A DNA stretch of 64,000 nt from Shewanella putrefaciens (GTDB lineage: Bacteria; Pseudomonadota; Gammaproteobacteria; Enterobacterales; Shewanellaceae), in NCBI RefSeq assembly GCF_016406305.1, contig NZ_CP066369.1, positions 2,746,501-2,810,500 on the forward strand, given 5' to 3'. The notes under the pieces were generated by a model that worked only from the letters and a program-made list of their open reading frames with translations, did not search any database and was not told where the DNA came from. This document shows, one piece after another, positions 30,487 through 40,577 of this stretch. Positions within the stretch are counted from its first letter, which is position 1, and the number at the start of each line of letters is the position of its first letter. The position numbers were made by a program, and so were the translations under genes.

Positions 30487-30509
30487 TTTTGAAGTGTCTC
30501 ACTTCAAAA
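30487..30509. promoter_or_regulatory. 23-base palindrome in the pflB leader
   Basis: Arms TTTTGAAGTG and CACTTCAAAA around TCT form a perfect inverted repeat about 127 bases before the pflB ATG. It could be an operator for an unknown dimeric regulator or an RNA hairpin. Confidence 0.5.
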
Positions 30510-30635
30510 CACAGTTCCCATCATAGGGCGTCATCATGAAGGGAGCTTTATTCAGGAATTAGCTATTGGCTTTGACTCACTTTACCGAGTCATTAATGCC
30601 AATAACCTTTATCTCAACTAGAAGGTATTAGTACG

Positions 30636-32918
30636 ATGACCGACAAAACTGAACTGTTTGCCAACGCGTGGGAAGGTTTTACTCCTGGTGATTGGAAATC
30701 CGAAGTCAATGTGCGTGACTTTATCCAACAAAACTACGCTCCCTATGAAGGCGACGAATCATTTCTAGCCGGTGCCACCGAAGCGACCACAAAATTGTGG
30801 GACAAGGTAATGGAAGGCATTAAACAGGAAAACCGCACCCACGCTCCTGTTGATTTCGATACTAAGATGGTTTCCACCATCACCTCCCATGACGCTGGCT
30901 ATATCAATAAAGAATTAGAAACTATCGTTGGTTTGCAAACAGATGCGCCGCTCAAACGCGCTATGTTGCCTAACGGTGGTATTCGTATGGTGGAAAGCTC
31001 CTGCGCCGCCTACGATCGCGTACTGGATGAAGATGTTAAATACATCTATTCAGAACTGCGTAAAACCCATAACCAAGGTGTATTCGATGTTTACACGCCA
31101 GAAATTATGGCTTGCCGTAAATCAGGCGTATTAACCGGTTTACCCGATGCCTATGGCCGTGGTCGTATCATTGGTGACTATCGCCGCGTTGCTCTCTACG
31201 GTATCGATTACCTGATGAAAGATAAATTTGCCCAATTTAGCTCACTGCAGGCGCAGTTTGAAGCGGGTGAAGAGTTATCCAACGTTATCCAGTTACGCGA
31301 AGAAATTGCCGAGCAGCACCGTGCATTGGGCCAGATGAAGAAAATGGCCGCTAAATACGGTTTCGATATTTCTCGCCCAGCGACTAACGCAAAAGAAGCG
31401 ATCCAATGGACTTACTTCGGTTACTTAGCCGCAGTGAAGAGCCAAAACGGCGCTGCCATGTCTTTAGGCCGTACCTCTTCATTCCTCGACATCTATATTG
31501 AACGCGATCTGAAAAATGGCACCTTAACTGAGCAACAAGCCCAGGAGATGATTGACCATTTCGTGATGAAACTACGTATGGTGCGCTTCCTACGTACCCC
31601 TGAATACGATGAATTGTTCTCAGGCGACCCAATTTGGGCAACCGAATCTATCGGCGGTATGGGCTTAGATGGCCGCACCTTAGTGACCAAATCAAGCTTC
31701 CGTTTCTTGAACACCCTTTACACTATGGGCCCAAGCCCAGAGCCAAACATCACAGTATTGTGGTCAGATAAACTGCCCATCGGTTTCAAAAAATATTGTG
31801 CCAAAGTGTCTATCGACACTAGCTCAATCCAATACGAAAACGATGACTTAATGCGCCCAGATTTCCAATCTGATGACTATGCAATCGCCTGTTGTGTGAG
31901 CCCAATGGTTGTGGGTAAACACATGCAGTTCTTCGGTGCCCGCGCCAACCTCGCTAAAACCATGCTGTATGCGATTAACGGCGGCGTAGACGAAAAACTG
32001 AAAATCCAGATTGCCCCTAAAGCAGACATGATCACAGACGAAGTGCTCAACTTTGACGATGTGATGAATCGCTTAGACGGTTTAATGGATTGGTTAGCGA
32101 CCCAATATGTCACAGCACTGAACTCAATCCACTACATGCACGACAAGTACTCCTACGAAGCGGCCCTCATGGCGCTGCACGACAGAGACGTGCGTCGTAC
32201 TATGGCCTGTGGTATTGCAGGTCTGTCTATCGCAGCCGACTCACTGTCAGCCATCAAATTTGCCACAGTCAAACCTGTGCGTGATGAAAATGGCATTGCA
32301 GTTGATTTCGAGATCAGCGGTGACTATCCAAAATTTGGTAACAACGACCCACGTGTTGACGATATCGCCTGTGACTTAGTTGAACGTTTTATGGCGAAAA
32401 TTCGCGACCGTAAAATGTACCGCAATGCGATCCCAACGCAGTCAATTCTGACCATCACCTCAAACGTGGTTTATGGTAAGAAAACCGGTAACACACCAGA
32501 CGGTCGTCGTTCAGGTGCACCGTTTGCACCGGGTGCAAACCCTATGCATGGCCGCGATGAAAAAGGCGCAATCGCTTCTTTAACCTCAGTGGCTAAACTG
32601 CCTTTTGCCCACGCACAGGACGGTATCTCTTATACTTTCTCTATCGTGCCAAATGCGCTGGGTAAAGATGAAGATGGTCGTCGCACTAACTTAGCGGCAT
32701 TGATGGACGGTTATTTTGCCCATAACGAAGGACATGAAGGTGGCCAACACTTGAACGTCAACGTGATGAACCGTGAAATGCTTGAGGATGCCGTGGTTAA
32801 CCCAGACAAGTATCCACAACTGACCATCCGTGTTTCTGGCTACGCAGTGCGCTTTAACTCACTGACCCCAGAACAGCAACAAGACGTGATCACGCGTACA
32901 TTCACAAAAGGTCTGTAA
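30636..32918 (+). CDS. pflB: Formate C-acetyltransferase (pyruvate formate-lyase)
   Basis: A 760-residue glycyl-radical enzyme that splits pyruvate with CoA into acetyl-CoA and formate under anaerobic conditions. The adjacent active-site cysteines are C419 and C420 ([11 protein letters not shown]). The radical glycine is G735 in RVSGYAVRF, as in E. coli. Length equals that of the E. coli enzyme. It is followed by its activase pflA after 63 bases. PdhR-like control is suggested by the operator upstream. Confidence 0.98.
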   Translation: MTDKTELFANAWEGFTPGDWKSEVNVRDFIQQNYAPYEGDESFLAGATEATTKLWDKVMEGIKQENRTHAPVDFDTKMVSTITSHDAGYINKELETIVGLQTDAPLKRAMLPNGGIRMVESSCAAYDRVLDEDVKYIYSELRKTHNQGVFDVYTPEIMACRKSGVLTGLPDAYGRGRIIGDYRRVALYGIDYLMKDKFAQFSSLQAQFEAGEELSNVIQLREEIAEQHRALGQMKKMAAKYGFDISRPATNAKEAIQWTYFGYLAAVKSQNGAAMSLGRTSSFLDIYIERDLKNGTLTEQQAQEMIDHFVMKLRMVRFLRTPEYDELFSGDPIWATESIGGMGLDGRTLVTKSSFRFLNTLYTMGPSPEPNITVLWSDKLPIGFKKYCAKVSIDTSSIQYENDDLMRPDFQSDDYAIACCVSPMVVGKHMQFFGARANLAKTMLYAINGGVDEKLKIQIAPKADMITDEVLNFDDVMNRLDGLMDWLATQYVTALNSIHYMHDKYSYEAALMALHDRDVRRTMACGIAGLSIAADSLSAIKFATVKPVRDENGIAVDFEISGDYPKFGNNDPRVDDIACDLVERFMAKIRDRKMYRNAIPTQSILTITSNVVYGKKTGNTPDGRRSGAPFAPGANPMHGRDEKGAIASLTSVAKLPFAHAQDGISYTFSIVPNALGKDEDGRRTNLAALMDGYFAHNEGHEGGQHLNVNVMNREMLEDAVVNPDKYPQLTIRVSGYAVRFNSLTPEQQQDVITRTFTKGL

Positions 32919-32931
32919 GCTAAATTAGTTA

Positions 32932-32958
32932 AGGCTGTAGTACAATGTGCTACAGCCT
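32932..32958 (+). promoter_or_regulatory. Hairpin in the pflB-pflA gap
   Basis: The stem AGGCTGTAG/CTACAGCCT between the two genes has no T run. It probably stabilises the abundant pflB message or partly limits read-through, giving less activase than enzyme. Confidence 0.55.
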
Positions 32959-32981
32959 CACTTATTTAAACAGGAGTCACA

Positions 32982-33722
32982 ATGGCAGTTACCGGTCGGA
33001 TCCACTCAGTGGAATCCTTTGGCACAGTAGATGGTCCAGGCATACGGTTTATCGCCTTTATGCAGGGCTGCTTAATGCGCTGCCAATATTGCCATAACCG
33101 TGACACTTGGGATCTTGATGGTGGCAAAGAAGTGCAGGTCGAAGAGTTAATGAGTCAAATCATCAGCTATCGCCCCTTCCTCGATGCCAGTAATGGCGGC
33201 GTCACCGCCAGTGGTGGCGAAGCCATTTTACAGGCCGAATTCGTCGCCGAATTATTTAAAGCCTGTAAAAAAGAAGGCATTCATACTTGCTTAGATACCA
33301 ATGGTTTTGTGCGTAAGTACACGCCCATCATCGACGAGTTACTGGACCATACCGATTTAGTCCTGCTCGATATCAAGCAAATGAATGACGACAAGCATAT
33401 AGAGTTAACTAAGGTCAGTAATCACAGAACCCTGCAGTTTGCGCAGTATCTGGCAGAGCGCAACCAAGCAACGTGGATACGTTATGTGGTGGTGGGCGGA
33501 TTTACCGATGATGAAGCATCGGCATTACAGCTAGCCGAGTTTATCAAGCCCATGAAAAACGTTGAAAAGGTAGAATTACTGCCCTACCACGAGCTAGGTA
33601 AACACAAATGGGAAGCCATGGGAGAAACCTATCAGCTCGACGGCGTATCACCACCGAGCCGGGAGACCATGGAAAAAATCAAAGCCGTTTTTGCTCAGCA
33701 AGGGATAAACGCGGTTTATTAG
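32982..33722 (+). CDS. pflA: Pyruvate formate-lyase activating enzyme
   Basis: A 246-residue radical-SAM enzyme. The iron-sulfur cluster cysteines are C30, C34 and C37 (CLMRCQYC). It uses SAM to form the glycyl radical on PflB G735. A clear AGGAG ribosome-binding site precedes the ATG. It is the second gene of the pflB-pflA operon. Confidence 0.97.
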   Translation: MAVTGRIHSVESFGTVDGPGIRFIAFMQGCLMRCQYCHNRDTWDLDGGKEVQVEELMSQIISYRPFLDASNGGVTASGGEAILQAEFVAELFKACKKEGIHTCLDTNGFVRKYTPIIDELLDHTDLVLLDIKQMNDDKHIELTKVSNHRTLQFAQYLAERNQATWIRYVVVGGFTDDEASALQLAEFIKPMKNVEKVELLPYHELGKHKWEAMGETYQLDGVSPPSRETMEKIKAVFAQQGINAVY

Positions 33723-33737
33723 TGACACAAACAATCA

Positions 33738-34181
33738 CTAGAGTTCTTCCCAATAACTGGCATCTAAGCGTTCAAAGGCTATTTTTAAGATAAGCGCCAT
33801 ATCGAGGTAACAGGCTTTAGCGCCTAAGGTATGGCAATGAATGCCCATGGAAGACAATTTCGCACTCAACTGATTACTCCAGTCGAATAGCGATAAAGGT
33901 AATGGATGGCGCGCACGCCAACCTAACCACAATAAACCCTGTATAGGCAGGCTAAAAAAGAATAACGCGATAGTGATAGCTTGGGGCAAAAATGCCCAGC
34001 CGTGAAGATATAACTGGCTCACACTCGCAAAAACCGCCAGCACTGGCATCACCAGAATGGCAAGCTGAGTGGCGCGCACTACCCGATACTCAGGAAAATA
34101 CAAACCCAGTTGTCTAACCATAGGCCACGTCTTCATATAGCGACGACCGTCCCCTAAGGTTTTGAGAATATTAATACTCAA
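33738..34181 (-). CDS. yfbV: YfbV-like DUF412 membrane protein, probable TTG start
   Basis: A 147-residue protein when started at the TTG at 34181, preceded by TAGGTG at a suitable distance. The first in-frame ATG (34259) would add about 26 residues unlike the family. The motif LGDGRRYMKTWP and two membrane helices (about residues 40-90) match the UPF0208/DUF412 family, usually about 150 residues. It lies divergent to ackA, the same arrangement as yfbV-ackA in E. coli. The function is unknown. Confidence 0.85.
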   Translation of the reverse strand: MSINILKTLGDGRRYMKTWPMVRQLGLYFPEYRVVRATQLAILVMPVLAVFASVSQLYLHGWAFLPQAITIALFFFSLPIQGLLWLGWRARHPLPLSLFDWSNQLSAKLSSMGIHCHTLGAKACYLDMALILKIAFERLDASYWEEL

Positions 34182-34321
34182 TTTTAGACACCTACTACAA
34201 TGGAACACTGCTTTTACCATAGCACAATCTGGCACTTCGCCCCAAGACTGTGACGGCAAATACTAGTGAATTCCGAGATTTTTGAATCGTTAAATTAAAC
34301 ACAATGGCAAAAGGTTTACAC

Positions 34322-35521
34322 ATGTCTAATAAACTGGTTTTAGTACTCAATTGCGGTAGTTCATCACTCAAATTTGCCATCATTGACGCGCAAACAGGTG
34401 ACGATCAGATCTCTGGCCTAGCCGAGTGTTTTGGCTTAGAAGATTCACGCATTAAATGGAAAATTAACGGCGAAAAGCATGAAGCAGCCCTAGGTGCATT
34501 CACCGCGCACCGTGAAGCCGTTGAATTTATTGTTAATAAAATTCTTGCAGGCCAGCCAGAGCTAGCCGCACAAATTCAAGCCGTTGGTCATCGTATCGTG
34601 CACGGTGGTGAAAAGTTCACTCGTTCAGTGATTATCGACGAGCATGTCATTAAGGGTATTGAAGAGTGTTCATCCCTCGCGCCACTGCATAATCCTGCTC
34701 ATCTTATCGGTATTCGCGCGGCGATTGCTTCTTTCCCTAAACTTCCCCAAGTGGCAGTATTTGATACCGCATTCCACCAAAGTATGCCGGAGCGTGCCTA
34801 CGTTTATGCCCTGCCATACAAGTTATACCGTGAGCATGGGATCCGCCGTTACGGCATGCATGGCACTAGCCATTTATTCGTGAGCCGTGAAGCTGCGAAA
34901 ATGCTCAACAAACCCTTAGCCGAAACCAATGTGATCTGCGCCCATTTAGGTAATGGCGCCTCTGTCACCGCGGTAAAAGGCGGCAAAAGTGTCGATACTT
35001 CAATGGGGTTAACACCACTCGAAGGCTTAGTCATGGGCACGCGCTGTGGCGATATCGATCCCTCTATTATTTACCACTTAGTTCATCAATTAGGTTACAC
35101 CCTAGAAGAAGTGAACAACCTGATGAACAAGCAAAGTGGTTTACTGGGTATTTCTGAACTGACTAACGATTGCCGCGGCATCGAAGAAGGTTATGCCGAT
35201 GGCCATAAAGGCGCGACATTAGCCCTAGAAATCTTCTGCTACCGCTTAGCTAAGTACATCGCCTCTTACACTGTGCCGCTCGGCCGTTTAGATGCAATCG
35301 TCTTCACTGGCGGCATTGGTGAAAACTCAGAACTCATTCGTGAAAAAGTGCTCAACATGCTGGAAATCTTCAATTTCCATGTTGATAGTGAGCGCAACAA
35401 AGCGGCTCGTTTCGGTAAAAAAGGCATCATCACCCAGGATAACAGCACTGTGGCCATGGTGATCCCAACCAATGAAGAGTGGGTTATCGCCGAAGACTCC
35501 ATCCAACTTATCACCAAATAA
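34322..35521 (+). CDS. ackA: Acetate kinase
   Basis: A 399-residue enzyme that makes ATP and acetate from acetyl phosphate. The start at 34322 ([18 protein letters not shown]) fits the family; the ATG 18 bases earlier sits over the ribosome-binding site AAAGG. The motifs [27 protein letters not shown] and FTGGIGENS are present. It forms the ackA-pta pair. Confidence 0.97.
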   Translation: MSNKLVLVLNCGSSSLKFAIIDAQTGDDQISGLAECFGLEDSRIKWKINGEKHEAALGAFTAHREAVEFIVNKILAGQPELAAQIQAVGHRIVHGGEKFTRSVIIDEHVIKGIEECSSLAPLHNPAHLIGIRAAIASFPKLPQVAVFDTAFHQSMPERAYVYALPYKLYREHGIRRYGMHGTSHLFVSREAAKMLNKPLAETNVICAHLGNGASVTAVKGGKSVDTSMGLTPLEGLVMGTRCGDIDPSIIYHLVHQLGYTLEEVNNLMNKQSGLLGISELTNDCRGIEEGYADGHKGATLALEIFCYRLAKYIASYTVPLGRLDAIVFTGGIGENSELIREKVLNMLEIFNFHVDSERNKAARFGKKGIITQDNSTVAMVIPTNEEWVIAEDSIQLITK

Positions 35522-35532
35522 TAAGATGACCT

Positions 35533-35565
35533 AAGCCGTTTGCTCACCCAAACGGCTTTATTGTT
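35533..35565 (+). terminator. Hairpin between ackA and pta
   Basis: The stem AAGCCGTTT/AAACGGCTT with an eight-base loop is followed by TATTGTT. The weak T run suggests partial termination or attenuation before pta. Confidence 0.55.
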
Positions 35566-35643
35566 AGCGACCTATAGTTAATACATTTACAAGCAATCTC
35601 GCAGATAGTGATCTGCCAAAAACCATCGAACTTAGAGGTTTTT

Positions 35644-37797
35644 ATGTCCCGAAATATTATGTTAATTCCCATAGGCACAGGTGTTGGCCTGACCTCCTTA
35701 AGCCTTGGGATGGTGCGAGCCTTAGAGCGTCATGGGGTTAAAGTACAATTCTTTAAACCTATTTCCCAACTTCGTCCGAATGATAATGGTCCAGAACGCT
35801 CGACCACCATTTTAAGCAAATCCCCCACTGTTAATCCGTTAGAGCCCTTCGATATGGCCCATGCGGAAGCCTTAATTCGTGCCGATCAAACCGATGTCTT
35901 GATGGAACAAATCATTGCCCGTACTGCGGAATGTGCCAGCAATACTGAAACCCTTATAGTCGAAGGTTTAGTCCCAACCCGTAATCATCCCTTCGCCGAC
36001 GATGTGAACTACGCCATCGCTAAAGCCATGGATGCGGATGTGATTTTTATCGCCACACCGGGCAGCGACACCCCTACAGGCCTAATGAATCGCCTCGAAA
36101 TCGCCTATAACTCTTGGGGTGGCAAAAAGAACAAACGTCTAATTGGCGCAGTGATCAACAAAATTGGCGCGCCAGTGGACGATGAAGGTCGCGCACGCCC
36201 CGATTTATCGGAAGTGTTTGATCACCATGGTGTTCAGCGTTCCGATGCGGCCAGTATGTTCCAGCTTCCGGGTAAGAGCCCACTGCGGATCTTAGGCAGC
36301 GTGCCCTACAATCTCGATTTAGTCGCACCCCGAGCCTCAGATCTTGCCAAGCATTTACGCGCACGTATTCTAAATGCCGGTGAAATGCACACCCGCCGTC
36401 TACGTAAAGTGACCTTCTGCGCGCGCAGTATCCCCAATATGGTTAACCATATTAAAACGGACTCCCTGCTGGTGACCTCGGGCGACCGCTCGGATGTGAT
36501 CGTATCAGCCTGTCTCGCCGCCATGAACGGGGTGAAAATCGGTGCCCTTCTACTGACGGGGAGCTACGAGCCAGAGCCAGAAATCCTCAAGCTTTGTGAG
36601 CAAGCCTTTGAGACTGGTCTACCTGTATTTTTAATTGATACAAACACTTGGCAGACCTCGCTTAATATCCAACGTTTCGACCATGAAGTGCCCGTCGATG
36701 ACGCTGTGCGTATCGATTTAGTGCAGGATTATGTGGCAAGCCACATCGACCAAACCTGGATTGAAAGCGTTACCAAAAATTCACCACGCGAACATCGCTT
36801 ATCACCACCCGCCTTCCGTTACAAGTTAACCGAACTGGCGCGCGCCGCCCACAAGACTGTGGTGCTACCAGAGGGTGATGAGCCCCGTACCATCAAAGCG
36901 GCGGCCATTTGTGCCGAGCGCGGTATCGCGCGCTGCGTACTCTTAGGTAAAAAAGAGGAAATCCTGCGTATCGCGGCGCAGCAAGATGTCGTGCTTGGCG
37001 AAGGCGTGGTCATTATCGATCCCGAAGAAGTGCGTGATCGTTACGTCGAACCTATGTTAGATCTGCGTCGTAGCAAAGGTTTGACCGAAGTCGTTGCCAA
37101 AGAACAGTTAGAAGACAACATGGTGCTCGGCACTATGATGCTGGCGCAAAATGAAGTCGACGGTATTGTCTCTGGCGCCGTTAACACCACGGCCAATACG
37201 ATTCGTCCGCCGCTGCAATTAATCAAAACCGCACCGGGTTCAAGCTTAGTTTCATCTATTTTCTTTATGTTGATGCCAGACCAAGTGTTAGTTTACGGTG
37301 ACTGCGCCATTAACCCAGATCCCAATGCCGAGCAGTTGGCTGATATCGCCATTCAATCGGCGGAGTCTGCAAAAGCCTTTGGTATCGAGCCAAGAGTGGC
37401 GATGATCAGCTACTCAACGGGGAATTCTGGTACGGGTTCAGATGTAGATAAAGTGCGTGAAGCGACTCGCATCGCCAAGGAAAAACGCCCAGATCTGATC
37501 ATCGATGGTCCATTACAATACGATGCGGCAGTTATGCCAAACGTTGCCCGCTCTAAGGCGCCTAATAGCCCTGTCGCGGGTCAAGCAACGGTATTCGTGT
37601 TCCCAGATCTCAATACGGGTAACACCACATACAAAGCCGTACAGCGAAGCGCCGACCTCATCAGTATCGGCCCTATGCTGCAGGGAATGCGTAAGCCTGT
37701 GAATGACTTATCCCGCGGCGCGTTAGTCGATGATATCGTCTACACCATAGCATTAACGGCAATCCAAGCTTCGCAAAATGATGCCACTAAAGGCTAA
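35644..37797 (+). CDS. pta: Phosphate acetyltransferase
   Basis: A 717-residue long-type Pta that converts acetyl-CoA and phosphate to acetyl phosphate. The N-terminal P-loop-like domain starts [14 protein letters not shown], followed by a DRTGG-type middle domain. The C-terminal catalytic domain spans about residues 395-715 ([17 protein letters not shown], then [16 protein letters not shown]). The ATG at 35644 has an AGAGG ribosome-binding site; the earlier open frame from 35608 is not family-like. It works with AckA in acetate formation. Confidence 0.97.
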   Translation: MSRNIMLIPIGTGVGLTSLSLGMVRALERHGVKVQFFKPISQLRPNDNGPERSTTILSKSPTVNPLEPFDMAHAEALIRADQTDVLMEQIIARTAECASNTETLIVEGLVPTRNHPFADDVNYAIAKAMDADVIFIATPGSDTPTGLMNRLEIAYNSWGGKKNKRLIGAVINKIGAPVDDEGRARPDLSEVFDHHGVQRSDAASMFQLPGKSPLRILGSVPYNLDLVAPRASDLAKHLRARILNAGEMHTRRLRKVTFCARSIPNMVNHIKTDSLLVTSGDRSDVIVSACLAAMNGVKIGALLLTGSYEPEPEILKLCEQAFETGLPVFLIDTNTWQTSLNIQRFDHEVPVDDAVRIDLVQDYVASHIDQTWIESVTKNSPREHRLSPPAFRYKLTELARAAHKTVVLPEGDEPRTIKAAAICAERGIARCVLLGKKEEILRIAAQQDVVLGEGVVIIDPEEVRDRYVEPMLDLRRSKGLTEVVAKEQLEDNMVLGTMMLAQNEVDGIVSGAVNTTANTIRPPLQLIKTAPGSSLVSSIFFMLMPDQVLVYGDCAINPDPNAEQLADIAIQSAESAKAFGIEPRVAMISYSTGNSGTGSDVDKVREATRIAKEKRPDLIIDGPLQYDAAVMPNVARSKAPNSPVAGQATVFVFPDLNTGNTTYKAVQRSADLISIGPMLQGMRKPVNDLSRGALVDDIVYTIALTAIQASQNDATKG

Positions 37798-38276
37798 TAG
37801 GTAATTTGAACGTTTATTAACCTAAAAAGCACCGACAACTGTCGGTGCTTTTTTGTATGGGCTTTTTAAATAAACCTTGGCAGCGTACGGCGCAAATAGG
37901 ACAGAAGGAAAAACTAAGGAACACTCCTTTAACGAAGCAAATCGCTGTTAAATGCCATTAAGCATTGTGAATAGAGTTGGTCATTCGAGGAAAATATCCA
38001 CAAGGAAATAGGAATTTAAGCGGGAAATAGAAAAACGGCATTTTTTAACCAGCAGGTAAAGCAAGACAATATCAGTGACTTACAAAGTATCACTAAAGTC
38101 TTCAACATACTTTTCCACAGATTCTGTGGATAACCTTTTGAGCTTATCCTTTAGTATATGCCACAGTGTTCTCCCTTAAGTCAACCCATTTTTCATCCAC
38201 GGCTAAATTATTACAAAACTTGAACATGGGCGCTAAAATCGCGATACTTAACAACAAATTCCGATAACTAAACGCT
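37798..38276. other. Intergenic region with DnaA-box-like motifs
   Basis: 479 bases without a supported gene. After the pta terminator it contains ATATCCACA (37994-38002), TTTTCCACA (38111-38119) and, inverted, TGTGGATAA (38125-38133), the last being a perfect DnaA box. No AT-rich 13-mers or other origin genes are near. Confidence 0.55.
37824..37854 (+). terminator. pta terminator
   Basis: The stem AAAAAGCACCGAC/GTCGGTGCTTTTTT with an AACT loop is a strong rho-independent terminator. Confidence 0.9.
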
Positions 38277-38711
38277 ATGCGAATCCTATTCCTTCTCTGT
38301 TTACTATTTCTGTTTGGTTGTGGCGATCCCAGCGATAAGGATAAGCCTACACTTACCCCTGAAGAAGTCAGTCTTGGTTTTTTTCGCGCGATTTATGTCG
38401 ATCGTGATGTCGAGAAAGCGAAGCAATACGTTAATGACCCACTTAAAGAAGTGCTCACCCATTACTATATTGCAGCGGCGGTGCAGCGTAATATGCTCAG
38501 CCTCTCTATGACCAATGTCGAGATGGAGATTGACGATATTGATATCGACTTTTTCCGTAAATTCACTAAAGACGTTATTGTCGTGATTAAAATGAAGGGG
38601 CTTAAAGGTGGTCAGCCTTGGATAGACGACAGATCGATTCGCCTGCATAAAATTGGCAATCAGTGGATTATTGTTGAGATCATGCCCGAAAAACGCAAAG
38701 TCAATGGCTAA
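38277..38711 (+). CDS. Small lipoprotein with DUF4878/NTF2-like fold
   Basis: A 144-residue protein with a lipoprotein signal peptide and lipobox LFGC, so that C15 becomes the lipidated residue. The mature part has the pattern of NTF2-like DUF4878 proteins (EEVSLGFFRAIYVDRDVEKAK, then WIIVEIMPEK at the end). Its role is unknown. No obvious operon partner is present. Confidence 0.72.
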   Translation: MRILFLLCLLFLFGCGDPSDKDKPTLTPEEVSLGFFRAIYVDRDVEKAKQYVNDPLKEVLTHYYIAAAVQRNMLSLSMTNVEMEIDDIDIDFFRKFTKDVIVVIKMKGLKGGQPWIDDRSIRLHKIGNQWIIVEIMPEKRKVNG

Positions 38712-38783
38712 GGCCTACCCTCGTGGGTCAAGGGGACAAACTAGTCATACCCCGCACATTCACAGGGCTAATTCAGTACCGAT

Positions 38784-38813
38784 AAAAAAATAGCAACCCT
38801 AGGGTTGCTATTT
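38784..38813. terminator. Bidirectional terminator between the lipoprotein gene and the 32-residue ORF
   Basis: A 13-bp perfect inverted repeat (AAATAGCAACCCT / AGGGTTGCTATTT) is preceded by an A run. On the minus strand it reads as a stem followed by seven T residues. Confidence 0.85.
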
Positions 38814-38869
38814 CAATATGCTTGTTTTGTTATTTCTGACTCATAATTACCGTCAAGCTAACATTCAAA

Positions 38870-38968
38870 TTAAGCTTGGATCACTTCTTCTTCGCTTTCA
38901 GCAGGTAAAGACGTCAGTACATCGTCTTTTACTTGGTAATAAGCATTTTCGTATTCATGAACTTCCAT
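38870..38968 (-). CDS. 32-residue small protein, unknown function
   Basis: A short ORF with start ATG at 38968 and stop at 38870. It has a strong CAGGAG ribosome-binding site seven bases upstream and a strong terminator 60 bases downstream. The product begins MEVHEYENAYYQVKDD and ends SEEEVIQA; it is acidic, tyrosine-rich at the start and has no membrane segment. The ribosome-binding site plus terminator argue for a real small gene. I recognise no family. Confidence 0.6.
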   Translation of the reverse strand: MEVHEYENAYYQVKDDVLTSLPAESEEEVIQA

Positions 38969-39301
38969 AACAACTCCTGCTCGATTTTGTAAGGTCACAA
39001 AGGCATGCCGTTCTATGCTGACATTTTGCCCGTGGGGAAAGGGATTTCCGTGGCCGCGAGTATATCAAAGCCCAACACGGAATTACAGAAAACTTTCAGT
39101 TTCGTTTTTAAAAAGTAGATAAAAACACTCTGCGGCGACATTTCAAGTCAAGATTAAGAATTGAATAATGAAAGTCTTTCAGATCATTCCCCGCTCAATA
39201 TGCATTTACGCTATTAACAGCGCTGGCTTACAAATAAAGAATCTTGGGAAAACGTGCGCTAGCTGCTATCAATTAAGTAGTGATGCGAGTAGGAGGCAGA
39301 T
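38969..39301. other. Divergent intergenic region
   Basis: 333 bases between two small divergent genes. It should contain both promoters. No repeat or known operator seen. Confidence 0.5.
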
Positions 39302-39526
39302 ATGAACGCTCTCATTGAACTTGAAGCCACTAAGCTAACGACATTATTTAGCCACGGTGATGTATTAGGGATCCGTATGTTTATGGAGCATATGAATATC
39401 CCATTGGATGTTCAGGATAGGCTTTATGATGAAATTTCAGCACTAAAACATCTAGACCAAAATCAGGTGAGTCAAGTGATTGAAACCTTTGGCCAGTCAC
39501 TGTTATCGGAGCGGCTAAGCTACTAA
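39302..39526 (+). CDS. Conserved-looking small protein, 74 residues
   Basis: A 74-residue mostly helical soluble protein (MNALIELEATKLTTLF...). A near-perfect AGGAGG ribosome-binding site lies eight bases before the ATG, and a hairpin follows the stop. It has no signal peptide or membrane helix. I do not recognise a family or function. Confidence 0.65.
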   Translation: MNALIELEATKLTTLFSHGDVLGIRMFMEHMNIPLDVQDRLYDEISALKHLDQNQVSQVIETFGQSLLSERLSY

Positions 39527-39603
39527 GCACTAAAGAATTAGTACTAAGCGAATACCTAGCTAAGTAGATGACGTGCCAAACCCCATCTTTTGCTACTTAT
39601 AAC

Positions 39604-39626
39604 AAAGGCCAGTGAGACTGGCCTTT
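39604..39626. terminator. Hairpin between convergent genes
   Basis: The 10-bp stem AAAGGCCAGT/ACTGGCCTTT with a GAG loop lies between the 74-residue gene and the methyltransferase gene. T runs are short. Confidence 0.65.
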
Positions 39627-39659
39627 AGGTGTAGCGGCATTAAGCCGTGTTCAATCACA

Positions 39660-40571
39660 TTATCCCTTTAATCGATAGCGTAACACTTTCAATGATTTCT
39701 CCTCGGACACATCGATAAATGCAGTGGGATTGGCCAGTCTTTCGATATATTCTAGGGCTGGTGCGGCCTCTTCCACCTGCTGGCGCAGGAAATGAGTATC
39801 GAGTTCAGGGGCATTTAAGCAAAGCAGCACTTCACCATTATCGGCAAGTAACTCGGGTAACCGACGAATAAGACGCACATAATCCTTGGTCGCCACAAAA
39901 CTGCCCTTCTGATTACTAGGAGGATCGGCAACGATAATCCCATAGGGGCCGAGTTTTTTCAGCTTTCCCCATGACTTAAAGATATCGTGGCCCAGAAAAC
40001 GTGCTCCAGCACTGAAACCGTTGAGCAAATGATTTTGCTTACCGATCGCCAGCGCCCCTTTGCTCATATCCATATTAACCACTTCATCGGCACCACCTTG
40101 TAGCGCCGCAACGGAAAAACCACAGGTATAGGCAAATAGATTCAGCACTTTTTTATGGCGCGCATTCTCCCTCACCCATTGGCGGCCATTAGCCATGTCG
40201 AGGAATAATCCGTGATTCTGGCCACGCATCAAATGCACTTGAAAACGGGCTCCATTCTCACTCACCACATGGGGTTCGGGCACTTCCCCCTCCAGCAATT
40301 GGCAAAATGTTTCGCCGGCACTGCGGTACTGGTACACAAGGTTTAACGGAGTTGAAGGATGCAGCGCTTGCCAACGCGCTGCAATGGCTTGATGACAAAC
40401 CGATAAATCCGCCTCTTCCAGTGGCGTAAAACTGGTTAATAACAATACTGGTGCAAACCAATCCAAACACAAATGTTCACTGCCGACATAATGTCCACCG
40501 CGACCATGGAATAGCCGCACTGCATCTTCACCTAGCTCAATTGACGCCAGTGCTTGTATAAAACTTTGCAT
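39660..40571 (-). CDS. RlmI-like class I methyltransferase
   Basis: A 303-residue protein. The SAM-binding motif VLNLFAYTCGFSVAAL is near residues 142-157, and VADPPSNQKGSF near 215-226 contains the DPPS motif of rRNA N/C-methyltransferases related to RlmI/RlmK. It lacks the N-terminal PUA domain of E. coli RlmI. It probably methylates rRNA or another RNA; the exact target is not known. The next gene upstream on the same strand ends six bases before its start, so they may share a transcript. Confidence 0.8.
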   Translation of the reverse strand: MQSFIQALASIELGEDAVRLFHGRGGHYVGSEHLCLDWFAPVLLLTSFTPLEEADLSVCHQAIAARWQALHPSTPLNLVYQYRSAGETFCQLLEGEVPEPHVVSENGARFQVHLMRGQNHGLFLDMANGRQWVRENARHKKVLNLFAYTCGFSVAALQGGADEVVNMDMSKGALAIGKQNHLLNGFSAGARFLGHDIFKSWGKLKKLGPYGIIVADPPSNQKGSFVATKDYVRLIRRLPELLADNGEVLLCLNAPELDTHFLRQQVEEAAPALEYIERLANPTAFIDVSEEKSLKVLRYRLKG

Positions 40572-40577
40572 TATCTA

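Larger units (their letters stand above)
30014..30635. other. pflB upstream control region
   Basis: 622 bases without a supported gene. It contains a hairpin at 30022-30051, a PdhR-like operator at 30393-30409 and a 23-base palindrome at 30487-30509, all before the pflB ribosome-binding site AGAAGG. Confidence 0.75.

Noticed and set aside
37994..38133. Replication origin
   Set aside because: DnaA-box-like sites are present, but there is no AT-rich unwinding region and no dnaA, gidA or parAB neighbour.
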